Shown here one piece after another: positions 44,212 through 53,472 of a DNA stretch of 64,000 nucleotides. The notes beneath the pieces are model-generated. The model had not been told where the DNA came from and ran no database searches. It worked only from the letters and a program-made list of their open reading frames with translations. Each line of letters begins with the position of its first letter. Position 1 is the stretch's first letter. Made by a program: the position numbers and the translations under genes. The stretch covers positions 62,001 to 126,000 of the forward strand of contig NZ_MAMP01000025.1 in the NCBI RefSeq assembly GCF_001750285.1, written 5' to 3'. The stretch comes from Domibacillus iocasae. GTDB taxonomy: Bacteria; Bacillota; Bacilli; Bacillales; Domibacillaceae.

Positions 44212-45363
44212 ATGTATTCTTCATTTGAATTTCATCTTCCAACAAAAATACATTTTGGCTTAAATAAAATTGAGCAGCTTGACCAGCAGCTTTCAAACGT
44301 TAATCGTGCCTTTATTGTAACTGATAAAGGAGTATTGAATTCCGGTCTGGTTGAACACGTGACAAAGATATTGGAAAAGAATGCGACAGCCTATGTTATT
44401 TATGATGAAGTGGAACCAGACCCGAGTGTTGAAACGGTTGACAAAGTGGCCGGGGTGTTTCAGCAGGAGGAAGGAGACGCTTTAATTGCGATTGGCGGCG
44501 GGAGTCCGATCGATACGGCAAAAGGTGTTCGTGTTATCGCCGACAATGGAGGGAGTATACGAGATTATGCAGGGGTGAATCTCGTCAAAAAATCATCCAG
44601 CATCCCGCTTATTGCAATACCTACCACGTCGGGTACCGGAAGTGAAGTAACCATTTTTGCTGTTTTTTCAGATTGGGAAGAAAATCGAAAAGTGACGGTA
44701 ACAAGCCCGGCTCTTGCGCCGGATATAAGTATCGTTGACCCGAAAATGACGATGACTGCACCTCCGAGAATTACAGCTGCATCCGGCTTTGATGCTTACG
44801 CACATGCTGCTGAGACATTTGTTTCGCGTGCATCTCAGCCTGCCAGTGATGCTCTTGCCCTTTCAGCTATGCGTACGGTGCATAAATACCTTCGTCGTGC
44901 CGTTTACAATGGGGGGGATGTAGAGGCGCGGGTTAAAATGGCGGAAGCCAGCTTACTGGCGGGGATGGCATTTAATCAGTCTTATCTTGGCTTAACGCAT
45001 GCGATTGGGAGTGCGTTAAGTGGACATGCCCATGTTAGTCACGGTGTCGCAATTGGTCTTCTGCTGCCGGCGGTGATACGTTACAATTCGATCTCACAGC
45101 TGGATAAGCATGTGGAAATGGCCCGGGTTTTTCGTGAGGTTGACCTGTCAATGCCAGAATGGAAAAGCATAGACCAATTAATCGAAGATGTAACCCGACT
45201 GCGTAACGATGTAGGTTTGCCGCAAAGATTGCAGCAAGTAGGAGTGGAAGAAGATCAGCTTAAGGCGATTGCAGCTGATTCTATTAAAAGCGGAATGTGG
45301 AAATTTAATCCGAGGCAGGCATCAGAAGAGGAGATTTTAAATATGCTCAAGGACCTTTTTTAA
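44212..45363 (+). CDS. Iron-containing alcohol dehydrogenase (group III)
   Basis: A 383-residue protein with IAIGGGSPIDTAKGVRV (NAD-binding, about 97-113), IPTTSGTGSEVTIFAVF, and metal region GFDAYAHAAETFVS with downstream LTHAIGSALSGHAHVSHGVAIGLLLP supplying Asp/His ligands. It interconverts an alcohol and aldehyde. Adjacent to the ALDH, so together they should take a substrate alcohol to the acid. A second member of the family lies at 60.5 kb but shares little sequence with it. Confidence 0.92.
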   Translation: MYSSFEFHLPTKIHFGLNKIEQLDQQLSNVNRAFIVTDKGVLNSGLVEHVTKILEKNATAYVIYDEVEPDPSVETVDKVAGVFQQEEGDALIAIGGGSPIDTAKGVRVIADNGGSIRDYAGVNLVKKSSSIPLIAIPTTSGTGSEVTIFAVFSDWEENRKVTVTSPALAPDISIVDPKMTMTAPPRITAASGFDAYAHAAETFVSRASQPASDALALSAMRTVHKYLRRAVYNGGDVEARVKMAEASLLAGMAFNQSYLGLTHAIGSALSGHAHVSHGVAIGLLLPAVIRYNSISQLDKHVEMARVFREVDLSMPEWKSIDQLIEDVTRLRNDVGLPQRLQQVGVEEDQLKAIAADSIKSGMWKFNPRQASEEEILNMLKDLF

Positions 45364-45419
45364 TAAGATTAAAAGTCGTGTGACGATTATACACATTTAA
45401 CCATTAGGAGGGAATCGTG

Positions 45420-46271
45420 ATGACGGAAAATAATACAAGCAAGAATGAAGAATTAATGCCGAGTGTAGATAAGACGACTGACGAAGTAGCTTGGGATTTA
45501 TATCGTAAAGCAATTCGCTTTGGAACATGGGATCCTGCTGCGATCGATCTTAGTCAAGATAAAAAAGATTTTGAAGCGCTTGACGAGGACCTAAAAGGAT
45601 ACCTGATTCATTTTTGTACCGGATTTCTCGACGCTGAAGAAAATGTCGCATTAAAGTTTTGTCCATGGATTATGTTGGGCTCTTCTACAGAGCAGCAAGC
45701 ATTTCTTAGTACGCAGCTGCTCGAAGAGTTTAAACATACAGAATTTTTTATGCGCTATTTCAAAGAAGTCATTGGACGAGAGCGAATTCCTTCGGTAAAA
45801 AATATGGTGCAGCAAAAACTCGATGATCGTGTGAAAACAATGCTGGCGGCTCTTGAACAATCGGAGGAGGAACGTGAATCGGCACTTGTGGAAGGGCTTA
45901 CTCATTACCAGGGAATTATTGAAGGCGTTCAGGCGATGACTGGATATGATGTGTTTGAAGCGGTATACGGAAGTAAAGGGCTGTTTCCGGGATTAGGCGA
46001 AGGTTATGCCCGCATTAAAGAAGACGAAGGGCGCCATGTCGGGTTTGGACTTCGAATGCTTAAGCTTTATGCGCGTAATCCTGAACACGCGAAAAGAATT
46101 CGCGCGCTATACGAAGAGTATCTTCCTCTCATTTTAGTTCGTTACGATCAGCCGGTTATTGTCGATGGCAAGGAATATCCAACGCCGCCTGAAGTGCGGG
46201 GACGTGAGCGGGTAACGAAAATGTTTGAGCGCAGACTAAAAGATATATTAGGTGCAACGGCCGCTGTTTAA
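45420..46271 (+). CDS. R2-like ligand-binding oxidase (R2lox)
   Basis: A 283-residue ferritin-like protein; ATG 45420 is better spaced from AGGAGGG than the GTG at 45417. Metal ligands of the R2 superfamily are all present: E73 (DAEENV), E103 and H106 (EEFKH), E168 (IIEG), E203 and H206 (EGRH). V76 and Y163 correspond to the Val-Tyr pair that forms the ether cross-link unique to R2lox, and WDPAAIDLSQDKKDF and KGLFPGL are also R2lox-like. Family members carry a Mn/Fe site with a bound fatty acid and can insert oxygen; their physiological reaction is unknown. The operon position gives a rare clue. Confidence 0.88.
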   Translation: MTENNTSKNEELMPSVDKTTDEVAWDLYRKAIRFGTWDPAAIDLSQDKKDFEALDEDLKGYLIHFCTGFLDAEENVALKFCPWIMLGSSTEQQAFLSTQLLEEFKHTEFFMRYFKEVIGRERIPSVKNMVQQKLDDRVKTMLAALEQSEEERESALVEGLTHYQGIIEGVQAMTGYDVFEAVYGSKGLFPGLGEGYARIKEDEGRHVGFGLRMLKLYARNPEHAKRIRALYEEYLPLILVRYDQPVIVDGKEYPTPPEVRGRERVTKMFERRLKDILGATAAV

Positions 46272-46288
46272 GGGGGAGGATTTTTGTG

Positions 46289-47677
46289 ATGAAGGCAAGG
46301 ACATTTCGCACGTGGCTTGAGCATCTTCAGAAGACAGATCGTCTCGCAGTCATTGACCGGAAAGTTAGTTTGCAATATGAAGTCGCTATGGTGGCAAAAA
46401 AATTAGATGGAAAAAAAGCATCCTATTTTACAAATGTGGAAGAATACGATGTGCCGGTTGTTTCCGGCATTTGCTCGACGCGTGAAGATTTTGCAGAAGC
46501 ATTGGGCACGGATCAGTATGGGGTTATTTCGAAATTTTCCGAGGCTGTGGCTGCACCGGCTCCTTGCCGGCTGCTGACGAAACAGGAAGCACCAGTTAAG
46601 GAAAATATTATTTTAGAGGATATTGATTTGATGAAGATGTTTCCCATTCCGGTCCATCATGACAAAGACTCAGGCAATTACATTACCGCCGGATTATTTA
46701 TTGTTCGTGATCCAGTCACCCGTAAGCAGAACGTTTCGATTCATCGACTTCAAATTTCCGGGAAAAACAAGATCGGGGTTTTACTGTTGCCTCGTCATAC
46801 ATTTCATTTATACAAACAGGCTGAAGAGGCAGGCAGGCCGCTTGAATGTGCCATTGCAATTGGCGTTGATCCAGTGACACTTCTTGCTTCGCAAGCAAGC
46901 ACACCATTTGGGGTGGATGAACTTGAAATCGCCAGTGCGCTTCGCGATGAACCGCTGGAATTGGTTCGATGTGAAACCGTTGATATTGATGTGCCAGCAT
47001 GTGCAGAAATTGTGTTGGAAGGAAAGATCCTTCCGCATATCCGTGAACCAGAAGGACCGTTCGGCGAGTTTCCGAAGTACTATGGACCGCGTACTGACAA
47101 AGAGGTCATTGAGATTACAGCGGTCAATCACCGGAACAACCCCATTTTTTATACGATTGTCGCAGCAGGATATGAGCACCTTTTATTGGGGGGCATTCCC
47201 CGTGAAGCAAGTCTGTTTCAAAGCATTCTGCAGACGGTTCCATCAGTTAAAGCGGTGCATATGAGTCCCGGAGGCACTTGCCGCTACCATGCCATTGTTT
47301 CAATAAAAAAGCGAAATGATGGTGAAGCGAAAAATGTGATTTTAGCCGCTCTTGCCAACAGCTTCGATATTAAACATGTTGTTGTAACAGACGAAGATGT
47401 GGACATTTTCAATATGGAGGAGGTTGAATGGGCGATCGCTACCCGCTATCAGGCGGATAAAGATTTGGTTGTCATTCATGAAGCCCAGGGTTCAAAGCTT
47501 GATCCGTCCACCCGTGATGGAGTTGGATCTAAAATGGGGTTTGATTGTACGGTTCCTTTAAATAGTGAGCCAATGCAATACTTGCGAATTCAAATTCCCG
47601 GATATGATGAATGCAGCCTGGATGAATATATAAATCCCGATAAGTCTATTCAATCTCTTCATCTGGAAAAATTTTAA
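46289..47677 (+). CDS. UbiD family (prenyl-FMN-dependent) decarboxylase
   Basis: A 462-residue protein (ATG 46289; a GTG three bases earlier is also in frame; GGGGGAGGA upstream). FRTWLEHLQKTDRLAVIDR opens the UbiD fold; NVSIHRLQISGKNKIGV carries the conserved Arg and IREPEGPFGEFPKYYGP the two Glu of the E-R-E catalytic triad; LDPSTRDGVGSKMGFD lies near the C terminus. It decarboxylates (or carboxylates) an unsaturated or aromatic acid using prenyl-FMN made by the UbiX at the operon's start. Separated from R2lox by 17 bases. Confidence 0.93.
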   Translation: MKARTFRTWLEHLQKTDRLAVIDRKVSLQYEVAMVAKKLDGKKASYFTNVEEYDVPVVSGICSTREDFAEALGTDQYGVISKFSEAVAAPAPCRLLTKQEAPVKENIILEDIDLMKMFPIPVHHDKDSGNYITAGLFIVRDPVTRKQNVSIHRLQISGKNKIGVLLLPRHTFHLYKQAEEAGRPLECAIAIGVDPVTLLASQASTPFGVDELEIASALRDEPLELVRCETVDIDVPACAEIVLEGKILPHIREPEGPFGEFPKYYGPRTDKEVIEITAVNHRNNPIFYTIVAAGYEHLLLGGIPREASLFQSILQTVPSVKAVHMSPGGTCRYHAIVSIKKRNDGEAKNVILAALANSFDIKHVVVTDEDVDIFNMEEVEWAIATRYQADKDLVVIHEAQGSKLDPSTRDGVGSKMGFDCTVPLNSEPMQYLRIQIPGYDECSLDEYINPDKSIQSLHLEKF

Positions 47678-47704
47678 ATGCCTGCGCATTACCTAAGTCC
47701 GTAA

Positions 47705-47965
<261 letters not shown>

Positions 47966-47988
47966 GATGTGAATAAATAAGTGTTATA

Positions 47989-48037
47989 GACTGCCTGTTC
48001 CTTTTATTCCTTAGGAACAGGCAGTGTTATTGTTTTT
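47989..48037 (+). terminator. Rho-independent terminator of the sigma-54 operon
   Basis: CTGCCTGTTCCT pairs perfectly with AGGAACAGGCAG, followed by TGTTATTGTTTTT. Confidence 0.82.
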
Positions 48038-48160
48038 ACTGGGACTTTTTTGCCGCTCAGTCCACAATTTGTCTTTTTATACGGATGTTGGTGCGTTATT
48101 TTGTATAATAGGAAGGGGATGAATGTTTTTAGAATGATGGCATAAGGGGATAAATACATA

Positions 48161-49033
48161 ATGGATAAAATTGTTTTCAGTCTGCTTGTTGTGCTGACGA
48201 CGGGGTTAATGGGATCGGCATTTGCTATTGGGAAAATAGGACTGGCTTATTTTTCCCCGCTGCTGCTCGTTGCTCTTCGCTTCACAATCGCAGGTGTCGT
48301 TATGGCGGTTATCGTGAAAGCCTTGAAACGCCCGCACCCGCAAAAAGTAAAACAGTGGCTTCAGATGGCGGCCGTCGGCTTTTTTCAAACTGCGGCTGTG
48401 ATGGGCTGCATCTTTTTAAGCTTGCGGACCATTACATCGGGGGAGTCTGCGATTTTAACCTTTACGAATCCGCTTCTTGTCGTTGTGTTCGGGACGATCT
48501 TTTTGCGGATTCGATACCGGATTGTTCAATGGGGGGGTGTGCTGCTTGGAATGGCCGGCGTGTTTATTACGATGGGCGGCCAGCTCAATATCGAAACCGG
48601 TACGTTTTTAGGATTTATTTCAGCGGTCTCGTGGGCGATTGCCACACTGTTGATCAAATCATGGGGGCACCGGCTTGATACATGGGTCTTAACCGCATAT
48701 CAAATGTTATTCGGCGGTTTGTTTTTATTTGCGGCCAGCTTTTTATTCGAAGATCCTTTTTTCGAAGTCAATACAGTTTCGCTTGGTATCTTATTATGGC
48801 TTGCTGTCATGGCGTCGATCGTCCAGTTTGCCGGCTGGTTTTATTTGCTTCAAACAGGTGACCCGGGGAAAACAAGTGCGTTTTTATTTTTAGCACCGTT
48901 TTTTGGGGTATTAAGCGGCTGGATTTTATTAGATGAGCAGCTTCACCTGTATGTTTTAACTGGCGGTGCCCTTATTTTTACCGGTATCTTTCTGGTGAAT
49001 TGGCGAAGTAATTCTCCTGGAAAAAGGAAATGA
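48161..49033 (+). CDS. EamA/DMT family transporter
   Basis: A 290-residue protein with ten predicted helices in two EamA repeats: GSAFAIGKIGLAYFSPLLLVALRF (repeat 1) and LGFISAVSWAIATLLIKSWGHR (repeat 2). The end, FGVLSGWILLDEQLHLYVLTGGALIFTGIFLV, is the usual DMT motif. It is a probable metabolite exporter; substrate unknown. A TATAATAGG -10-like sequence lies 45 bases upstream. Confidence 0.85.
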   Translation: MDKIVFSLLVVLTTGLMGSAFAIGKIGLAYFSPLLLVALRFTIAGVVMAVIVKALKRPHPQKVKQWLQMAAVGFFQTAAVMGCIFLSLRTITSGESAILTFTNPLLVVVFGTIFLRIRYRIVQWGGVLLGMAGVFITMGGQLNIETGTFLGFISAVSWAIATLLIKSWGHRLDTWVLTAYQMLFGGLFLFAASFLFEDPFFEVNTVSLGILLWLAVMASIVQFAGWFYLLQTGDPGKTSAFLFLAPFFGVLSGWILLDEQLHLYVLTGGALIFTGIFLVNWRSNSPGKRK

Positions 49034-49056
49034 AAACATTTTCTTTTTTGAGCAGC

Positions 49057-49085
49057 TTGCTTATTTTGATAAAAGCTGTTATGAT
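49057..49085 (+). promoter_or_regulatory. Sigma-A promoter of the cold-shock gene
   Basis: TTGCTT at 49057 and TATGAT at 49080 with 17 bp between. The 5' leader would be about 110 bases, typical for csp mRNAs whose leader folds with temperature. Confidence 0.55.
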
Positions 49086-49202
49086 AAGAAAGAATTATTT
49101 TTGTTCGAAAAGTACAAGTGCTGTAAAAGCTTATTGTCTTGATATTGCTTTGAGCAGGAATAGTATTATATTGTGCAATTGCACAACGGGAGGCAACATA
49201 AC

Positions 49203-49403
49203 ATGGAACAAGGTAAAGTAAAATGGTTTAACGCAGAAAAAGGTTTCGGTTTCATCGAGCGCGAAGCTGGAGACGACGTATTCGTTCATTTCTCAGCAAT
49301 TCAAGGCGAAGGCTACAAAACTCTTGACGAAGGTCAAGAAGTAACATTTGAAGTTGAACAAGGCCAACGTGGTCCACAAGCAACTAACGTACAAAAAGCA
49401 TAA
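49203..49403 (+). CDS. cspD: Cold-shock protein (CspA family)
   Basis: A 66-residue OB-fold protein: [16 protein letters not shown] (RNP1) and DVFVHFSAI (RNP2). It binds single-stranded RNA/DNA as a chaperone. GGGAGG lies 10 bases before the ATG. The C-terminal [10 protein letters not shown] is as in Bacillus Csp proteins; the exact paralogue (B, C or D) is not certain. Confidence 0.92.
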   Translation: MEQGKVKWFNAEKGFGFIEREAGDDVFVHFSAIQGEGYKTLDEGQEVTFEVEQGQRGPQATNVQKA

Positions 49404-49420
49404 TCCTATATAACATCGTA

Positions 49421-49451
49421 AAAAGGCAGTCTCACTGAGACTGCCTTTTTT
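49421..49451 (+). terminator. Rho-independent terminator
   Basis: AAAAGGCAGTCTC pairs with GAGACTGCCTTTT around ACT, after the csp gene. Confidence 0.9.
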
Positions 49452-49492
49452 GCATGAATATACAGCGCCGAGTGTGGGTAATTTTCAGAAAA

Positions 49493-49526
49493 TAAAAAGC
49501 CTGCCGCTTCAAGCGGTTCAGGCTTA
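49493..49526 (-). terminator. Rho-independent terminator (minus strand)
   Basis: On the minus strand AGCCTG-AA-CCGCTT pairs with AAGCGG-C-AGGCT (small internal loop) and runs into TTTTTATTTT, after the CAP-domain gene. Confidence 0.75.
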
Positions 49527-50630
49527 ATTGTTAAAAAAGTTCTCTGTAAAATATGGCTGATTGTCGTTATTCACTGCAACACCGACTCCTAAATAAGCAA
49601 AATCATCACTGATAATATTTTTACGGTGGCCGGCTGAGTTCATCAACCCTTCATGAGCGAAAATACTGCTGAATTGTCCATAAGCAAGGTTTTCGCCGGC
49701 AGCCATAAAGCGGGTGCCGTCTTCTTCCATACGGTCGAACGGTGATTGGCCGTCTAAATTTGTATGGTCAAAATAGTTGTTTTTCGCCATATCTACACTA
49801 TGATTACGGGCTGTCCCGCTGACGCGGTCATCCCAAGCTAACACAGGCAGTCCGTGAATAACACGCGTTGCATTCGTGACGTCGAAAAGCTGATATTCAA
49901 ACCCTTCCCGAAGAGCCGCACTGTTTTCGGCATACATGCCTCTTTTCTCCGCTTCAAGATCTTCATCCAGAATCTGAATGGCTGTCACTGTATTTTGCTC
50001 ATGTACATCATAAAAAACCGTGACAAAGCTGTTATCGATATGATAATAATCATGTTCATTCGTTTCATTTAAAATGTAATACGTCAAGCCTTTGCGCATT
50101 TTATCCATCGGATCGCCAAGCTGGGCGCGCACCGTTTCTTTCGGTGTATTCAGGGCGATGCCGACATTTGATGAGATTAAATCATGGCTCGTATATAAAC
50201 CATTCACACGATTTTCTTCATCATAAGACACCATTAAAAAGTTTTGGTAATTTTCATGGTACGCATACCAATGAGTGCCATACTCGTTTTGAGACTGGCG
50301 TTTTGGTGTGCCAACTTCCTTTTCTACATCCGCACGCTCATCACCGATTTGAATGTTGTAAACGGAGAATGTCTGGGAATCAGGGGAGGCGAGCTCGGGC
50401 TTTTCTGCCTGTTCCACTGGCTCCGGTGCAATGCCGACCAGGCTCTTCACTTCAGCAGTCACTTTATCAACCGTATTGATTACAATCGGGTTTTCACGAA
50501 CGTCTTCCATCTGTTCACTGATGATATCCATGAACGCCAAATTCACATAAGGTTCGGCATACTCTTCCCAGAGCGGCCGTGTATTAAAAGCCACAACAAG
50601 CAGCAAAACAAAATAAAATAGTTTTTTCAA
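49524..50630 (-). CDS. Secreted CAP-domain protein with CAP-associated N-terminal domain (YlbC-like)
   Basis: A 368-residue protein with an N-terminal signal/anchor (KKLFYFVLLLVVAFNT). A CAP-associated domain (about 90-230: IQIGDERADVEKEVGTPKRQSQNEYGTHWYAY) with two similar halves precedes a bacterial CAP/SCP domain (about 245-365: HSVDMAKNNYFDHTNLDGQSPFDR, GENLAYG, AHEGLMNSAGHRKNI). Conserved His/Glu residues are intact. Function in Bacillus is unknown; secreted CAP proteins have been linked to cell-wall and sporulation contexts. Confidence 0.87.
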   Translation of the reverse strand: MKKLFYFVLLLVVAFNTRPLWEEYAEPYVNLAFMDIISEQMEDVRENPIVINTVDKVTAEVKSLVGIAPEPVEQAEKPELASPDSQTFSVYNIQIGDERADVEKEVGTPKRQSQNEYGTHWYAYHENYQNFLMVSYDEENRVNGLYTSHDLISSNVGIALNTPKETVRAQLGDPMDKMRKGLTYYILNETNEHDYYHIDNSFVTVFYDVHEQNTVTAIQILDEDLEAEKRGMYAENSAALREGFEYQLFDVTNATRVIHGLPVLAWDDRVSGTARNHSVDMAKNNYFDHTNLDGQSPFDRMEEDGTRFMAAGENLAYGQFSSIFAHEGLMNSAGHRKNIISDDFAYLGVGVAVNNDNQPYFTENFFNN

Positions 50631-50884
50631 TCATTCACACTCCATTCTTCCTTAATTTTAACGGAAATGTGCCGGTTTTTCACGTAAAGCGATAGCAAAC
50701 AGCAGGAATAGTGAAAGGAAAAACAAAAAGTGAAGAAAAACAAAGACAAACGGGTGAAGCTTTATTTTGGGGCAACTTTATTGGTGGATTGTAAAAGGAG
50801 ATATTTCAATAATAATACTGATCAGAATGATGAAAATACACATTTAATACACAGAAGAATGATCTAAAACAACTTAAAAAAATA

Positions 50885-50950
50885 TGTGAAAAAATTCACG
50901 TAATTTTTTAAGTTTTTTATAAGGAAAAATACGATTGAAAGCGCTATGAT
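50885..50950 (+). promoter_or_regulatory. Rex-like operator, cre-like site and promoter of the malic enzyme gene
   Basis: TGTGAA-AAAA-TTCACG (50885-50900) is close to the Rex (NADH sensor) consensus TTGTGAA-N4-TTCACAA. TGAAAGCGCTATGA (50936-50949) matches 12 of 14 positions of the CcpA cre consensus and overlaps the -10 TATGAT at 50945. The other 240 bases of this gap (50631-50884) hold nothing I recognise. Confidence 0.45.
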
Positions 50951-50984
50951 ATAGAGAGACTTTTAAATGGAGGTACTGATTTCT

Positions 50985-52298
50985 ATGGCATACAATAAAT
51001 TGATTCGCACGTTAATGATTGAAATCCCATCCGTGCCAGGCAGCCTTGGCAAAGTAGCGACAGCGATCGGGCTAAGCGGCGGGGACATCGGGGAAGTTGA
51101 AACAATTAAAGTGGGTCCCGCATACACACAACGGAATATTACCGTTCAAGTTGAAAACGAAGAACAACTCGTTAAGATTATCCAGAGTATTAATACTCTT
51201 GAAGGTTTTCGTGTGCAGGCAGTGTCAGATGAAGTGCTTCGTGCCCATGAAGGTGGCAAGGTACATATGAAAAGCAAGATGCCAATTCAGTCACTTGCTG
51301 ATTTAAGCCGCGTCTATACGCCGGGTGTGGCGGATGTATGCAAAGTGATTGAAGCGGAGCCTGAAAAAGCAAAAATTTACACAAATATCGGCAATAGTGT
51401 GGCCATCGTTACCGACGGAACAGCCATTTTAGGACTTGGCGATATTGGACCAGTAGCAGGAATGCCTGTTATGGAAGGGAAATCGGCGCTGTTTGACCAG
51501 CTTGTCGGTATTAACGGGATTCCGATTTTGCTTGATACGAAAAATCCAGACGAAATTGTCGAAACGGTGAAGCGTATTGCGCCGGGTTTTAGCGGCATTT
51601 TGCTTGAAGACATCGGCTCTCCTCACTGCTTTGAAGTAGAAGAGCGGCTGAAAGCAGAACTCGATATTCCGGTTATGCATGATGATCAGCACGGAACAGC
51701 GGTTGTGACGCTGGCAGCGGTTATTTCCGCTTGTAAAAGTGCGGGTGTGGACTTGAAAGAAGCAACTGTCGGACAAATTGGTCTAGGCGCGGCAGGACTT
51801 GCGATTTGCCGTATGCTCATGGCTTATGGAGCGAAATCAGTGCTTGGTGCGGACCGGTCATTAGAAGCAAAAGAACGATTGGAAAACTATGGTGGTACGC
51901 CGGTCGACGAGCTGGAAGAGTTAATGGAACGGTGTGATATCGTTATTGCGACAACAGGAGTTCAAGGGTTAATTAAAAAAGAATGGGTGCAAAAAGGACA
52001 AATTATTTTGGCACTATCGAATCCAAAGCCGGAAATCGAGTCAGCTGATGCGCTTGCAGCCGGTGCGGCATATGCGGCAGATGGACGTTCTGTCAATAAC
52101 GTTCTCGGCTTCCCGGGTATTTTTAGAGGCGTACTAAATGCGCAATCAAATAAAGTGACGCACCCGATGCTTGTGGCGGCAGCGGAAGCGATAGCATCTT
52201 GTACAAAAGCGGGCGACCTCGTCCCTCAGCCGCTTGATCGGATGGTTCATGAGCGGGTCGCGGAAGCAGTCGAAAAAGCAGCAAATGCGACCGAATAA
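50985..52298 (+). CDS. NAD(P)-dependent malic enzyme with N-terminal ACT domain
   Basis: A 437-residue protein from ATG 50985 (GGAGGT 10 bases upstream). ACT domain about 1-80 (IRTLMIEIPSVPGSLGKVATAIG), then malic enzyme: SRVYTPGVADVCKVI, catalytic region KGKSALFDQLVGINGIPILLDTK-like, metal-binding EDIGSPHCFEVEERL and DDQHGTAVVTLAAV, and NAD-binding GQIGLGAAGLAICRML. It oxidatively decarboxylates malate to pyruvate. The ACT domain suggests allosteric control by a small molecule. Related to B. subtilis YtsJ-type enzymes. Confidence 0.92.
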   Translation: MAYNKLIRTLMIEIPSVPGSLGKVATAIGLSGGDIGEVETIKVGPAYTQRNITVQVENEEQLVKIIQSINTLEGFRVQAVSDEVLRAHEGGKVHMKSKMPIQSLADLSRVYTPGVADVCKVIEAEPEKAKIYTNIGNSVAIVTDGTAILGLGDIGPVAGMPVMEGKSALFDQLVGINGIPILLDTKNPDEIVETVKRIAPGFSGILLEDIGSPHCFEVEERLKAELDIPVMHDDQHGTAVVTLAAVISACKSAGVDLKEATVGQIGLGAAGLAICRMLMAYGAKSVLGADRSLEAKERLENYGGTPVDELEELMERCDIVIATTGVQGLIKKEWVQKGQIILALSNPKPEIESADALAAGAAYAADGRSVNNVLGFPGIFRGVLNAQSNKVTHPMLVAAAEAIASCTKAGDLVPQPLDRMVHERVAEAVEKAANATE

Positions 52299-52306
52299 AG
52301 AGCAAA

Positions 52307-52335
52307 TTGACAATATGAAGAAAATTAAGTATAAT
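52307..52335 (+). promoter_or_regulatory. Sigma-A promoter of the manganese riboswitch transcript
   Basis: TTGACA at 52307 and TATAAT at 52330 with 17 bp between, both perfect consensus, 9 bases after the malic enzyme stop. Confidence 0.85.
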
Positions 52336-52361
52336 AAAAGTACAAATTAAACGTAAACTCC

Positions 52362-52475
52362 TAAAGGGGAGTAGCTTTAACGGAATGGTCGTCATTTCAG
52401 AGTCTTGGCTCTCGGCTTTTCCGGCAGCATGATGCTGTTAGCGAGACCTTTACCAATTGGTAAAGGTCTTTTTTT
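52362..52475 (+). ncRNA. yybP-ykoY family manganese riboswitch with terminator
   Basis: Conserved core GGGGAGTAGC at 52366, GGTCGTCATTTCAG, CGGCTTTTCCGG, and GCGAGACC at 52441 identify the family. P1 is TAAAGG (52362-52367) with CCTTTA (52447-52452). The same CCTTTACC starts the terminator ACCTTTACC-AATT-GGTAAAGGT with T-run, so aptamer folding and termination exclude each other: Mn2+ should permit read-through. The coding gene that follows is a Spo0M-like protein, an unusual target for this family. Confidence 0.88.
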
Positions 52476-52479
52476 ATGA

Positions 52480-52513
52480 AAAACCTTTGCCGGCATCGGC
52501 GAAGGTTTTTTTT
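52480..52513 (+). terminator. Second terminator downstream of the riboswitch
   Basis: AAACCTTTGCCG-GCAT-CGGCGAAGGTTT with eight T. It stands between the riboswitch and the Spo0M-like gene, so full read-through would have to pass two terminators. Confidence 0.8.
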
Positions 52514-52559
52514 CTGGTTTATTTGTCCATACTAAGCACAAACAAAAGGGTGGAGGAAC

Positions 52560-52955
52560 ATGATTATGATGTTACGAAAATATATGTCACTGCTAGGGAT
52601 TGGTTCAGCTAAAATTGATTTGATTTTGCCAAAAGAAACGTACAGGCCGGGAGAACAAATTCAGGCATACTTTTTTATTCAAGGCGGTACAGTGGAGCAG
52701 CAGATTACCCGGATTGAATGTGATCTTGTACTTGAAAATCATGCGGAAGAAACGAGCAAAACTATTGAAACACGCACGATTTTATCGACACGTACCATCG
52801 CGGCAGAGGAGTTGAACAAAGTACCATTTACATTCCGTCTGCCAGAAGTCGTGCCCGTTCCAGGACGTGATGAATCCTATCGTTTTAAAACGAAACTGAC
52901 GTTTGATCAGGGAACAGAGAGTATCGATCAGGACTGGATTAAAATAGTCGTTTAA
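52560..52955 (+). CDS. Spo0M-like arrestin-fold protein, half length
   Basis: A 131-residue protein (GGAGG 4 bases before ATG 52560). LRKYMSLLGIGSAKIDLILPKETYRPGEQIQAYFFIQGGTVEQQITRIECDLVLE is the N-terminal Spo0M/arrestin-like beta sandwich. Spo0M is about twice this length, so only the first half is present; the frame ends cleanly at a terminator. Spo0M affects sporulation and cell division in Bacillus. The upstream Mn2+ riboswitch suggests manganese-dependent expression. Confidence 0.8.
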   Translation: MIMMLRKYMSLLGIGSAKIDLILPKETYRPGEQIQAYFFIQGGTVEQQITRIECDLVLENHAEETSKTIETRTILSTRTIAAEELNKVPFTFRLPEVVPVPGRDESYRFKTKLTFDQGTESIDQDWIKIVV

Positions 52956-52987
52956 AAAGGAGCTTTCTTAAAAGCTTCTTTTTTTTA
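52954..52987 (+). terminator. Rho-independent terminator
   Basis: AAGGAGCTTT pairs with AAAGCTTCTT (one wobble) followed by eight T. Confidence 0.8.
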
Positions 52988-53111
52988 GGAGAAAAACGTT
53001 GAAGAGAGCCGGTTAGATATTTTTAATGGTTAGAAAATCTCTATTAAAAGGTGAAAATGAGCCGTTATCATTTAATGTTCATTCAACCTACAGCAACGGC
53101 ATAAAAGCATA

Positions 53112-53384
53112 TCAATATTTGATTCGAAACGATGTGAATGATTCAACAGAAGCGGGTTCTTCTTGAATCTCATGCACTTTTGCAAAATGATTGCCTTTTT
53201 TGATCGATTTGATAAAAGTATCAATCTGTTCAGGAGTGCCTTCTGCATGGATCGCAACAGAGCCGTTTTCCAGATTTTTTGTCCAACCGTTTACATTGTG
53301 TTCAACTGCGGTCATTTGGGCAAAGTACCGGAAGCCAACTCCTTGTACTTTTCCGGAAACCAATAAGTGACGAGCTACTGGCAT
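53112..53384 (-). CDS. acyP: Acylphosphatase
   Basis: A 90-residue protein; start MPVARHLLVSG at 53384 (AAGGGA upstream) gives the normal family length, while 53414 adds ten residues. GKVQGVGFRYFAQ contains the catalytic Arg and NGWTKNLENGSVAIHAEG the catalytic Asn (here KN) motif. It hydrolyses acyl phosphates such as acetyl phosphate or carbamoyl phosphate. Confidence 0.9.
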   Translation of the reverse strand: MPVARHLLVSGKVQGVGFRYFAQMTAVEHNVNGWTKNLENGSVAIHAEGTPEQIDTFIKSIKKGNHFAKVHEIQEEPASVESFTSFRIKY

Positions 53385-53472
53385 GTAGTAATCCCTTCTT
53401 TCTCTTTTTTTCATTTATCGCTTCCTAACTGAGGGAATAATTAACAAACTAAATTTCAGGTGGTGCAGATGA

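Noticed and set aside
52560-52955. Spo0M-like gene as a pseudogene
   Set aside because: It is half length, but the frame is clean, has a strong start and ends at a terminator; no C-terminal remnant was seen, so a short functional form is kept.
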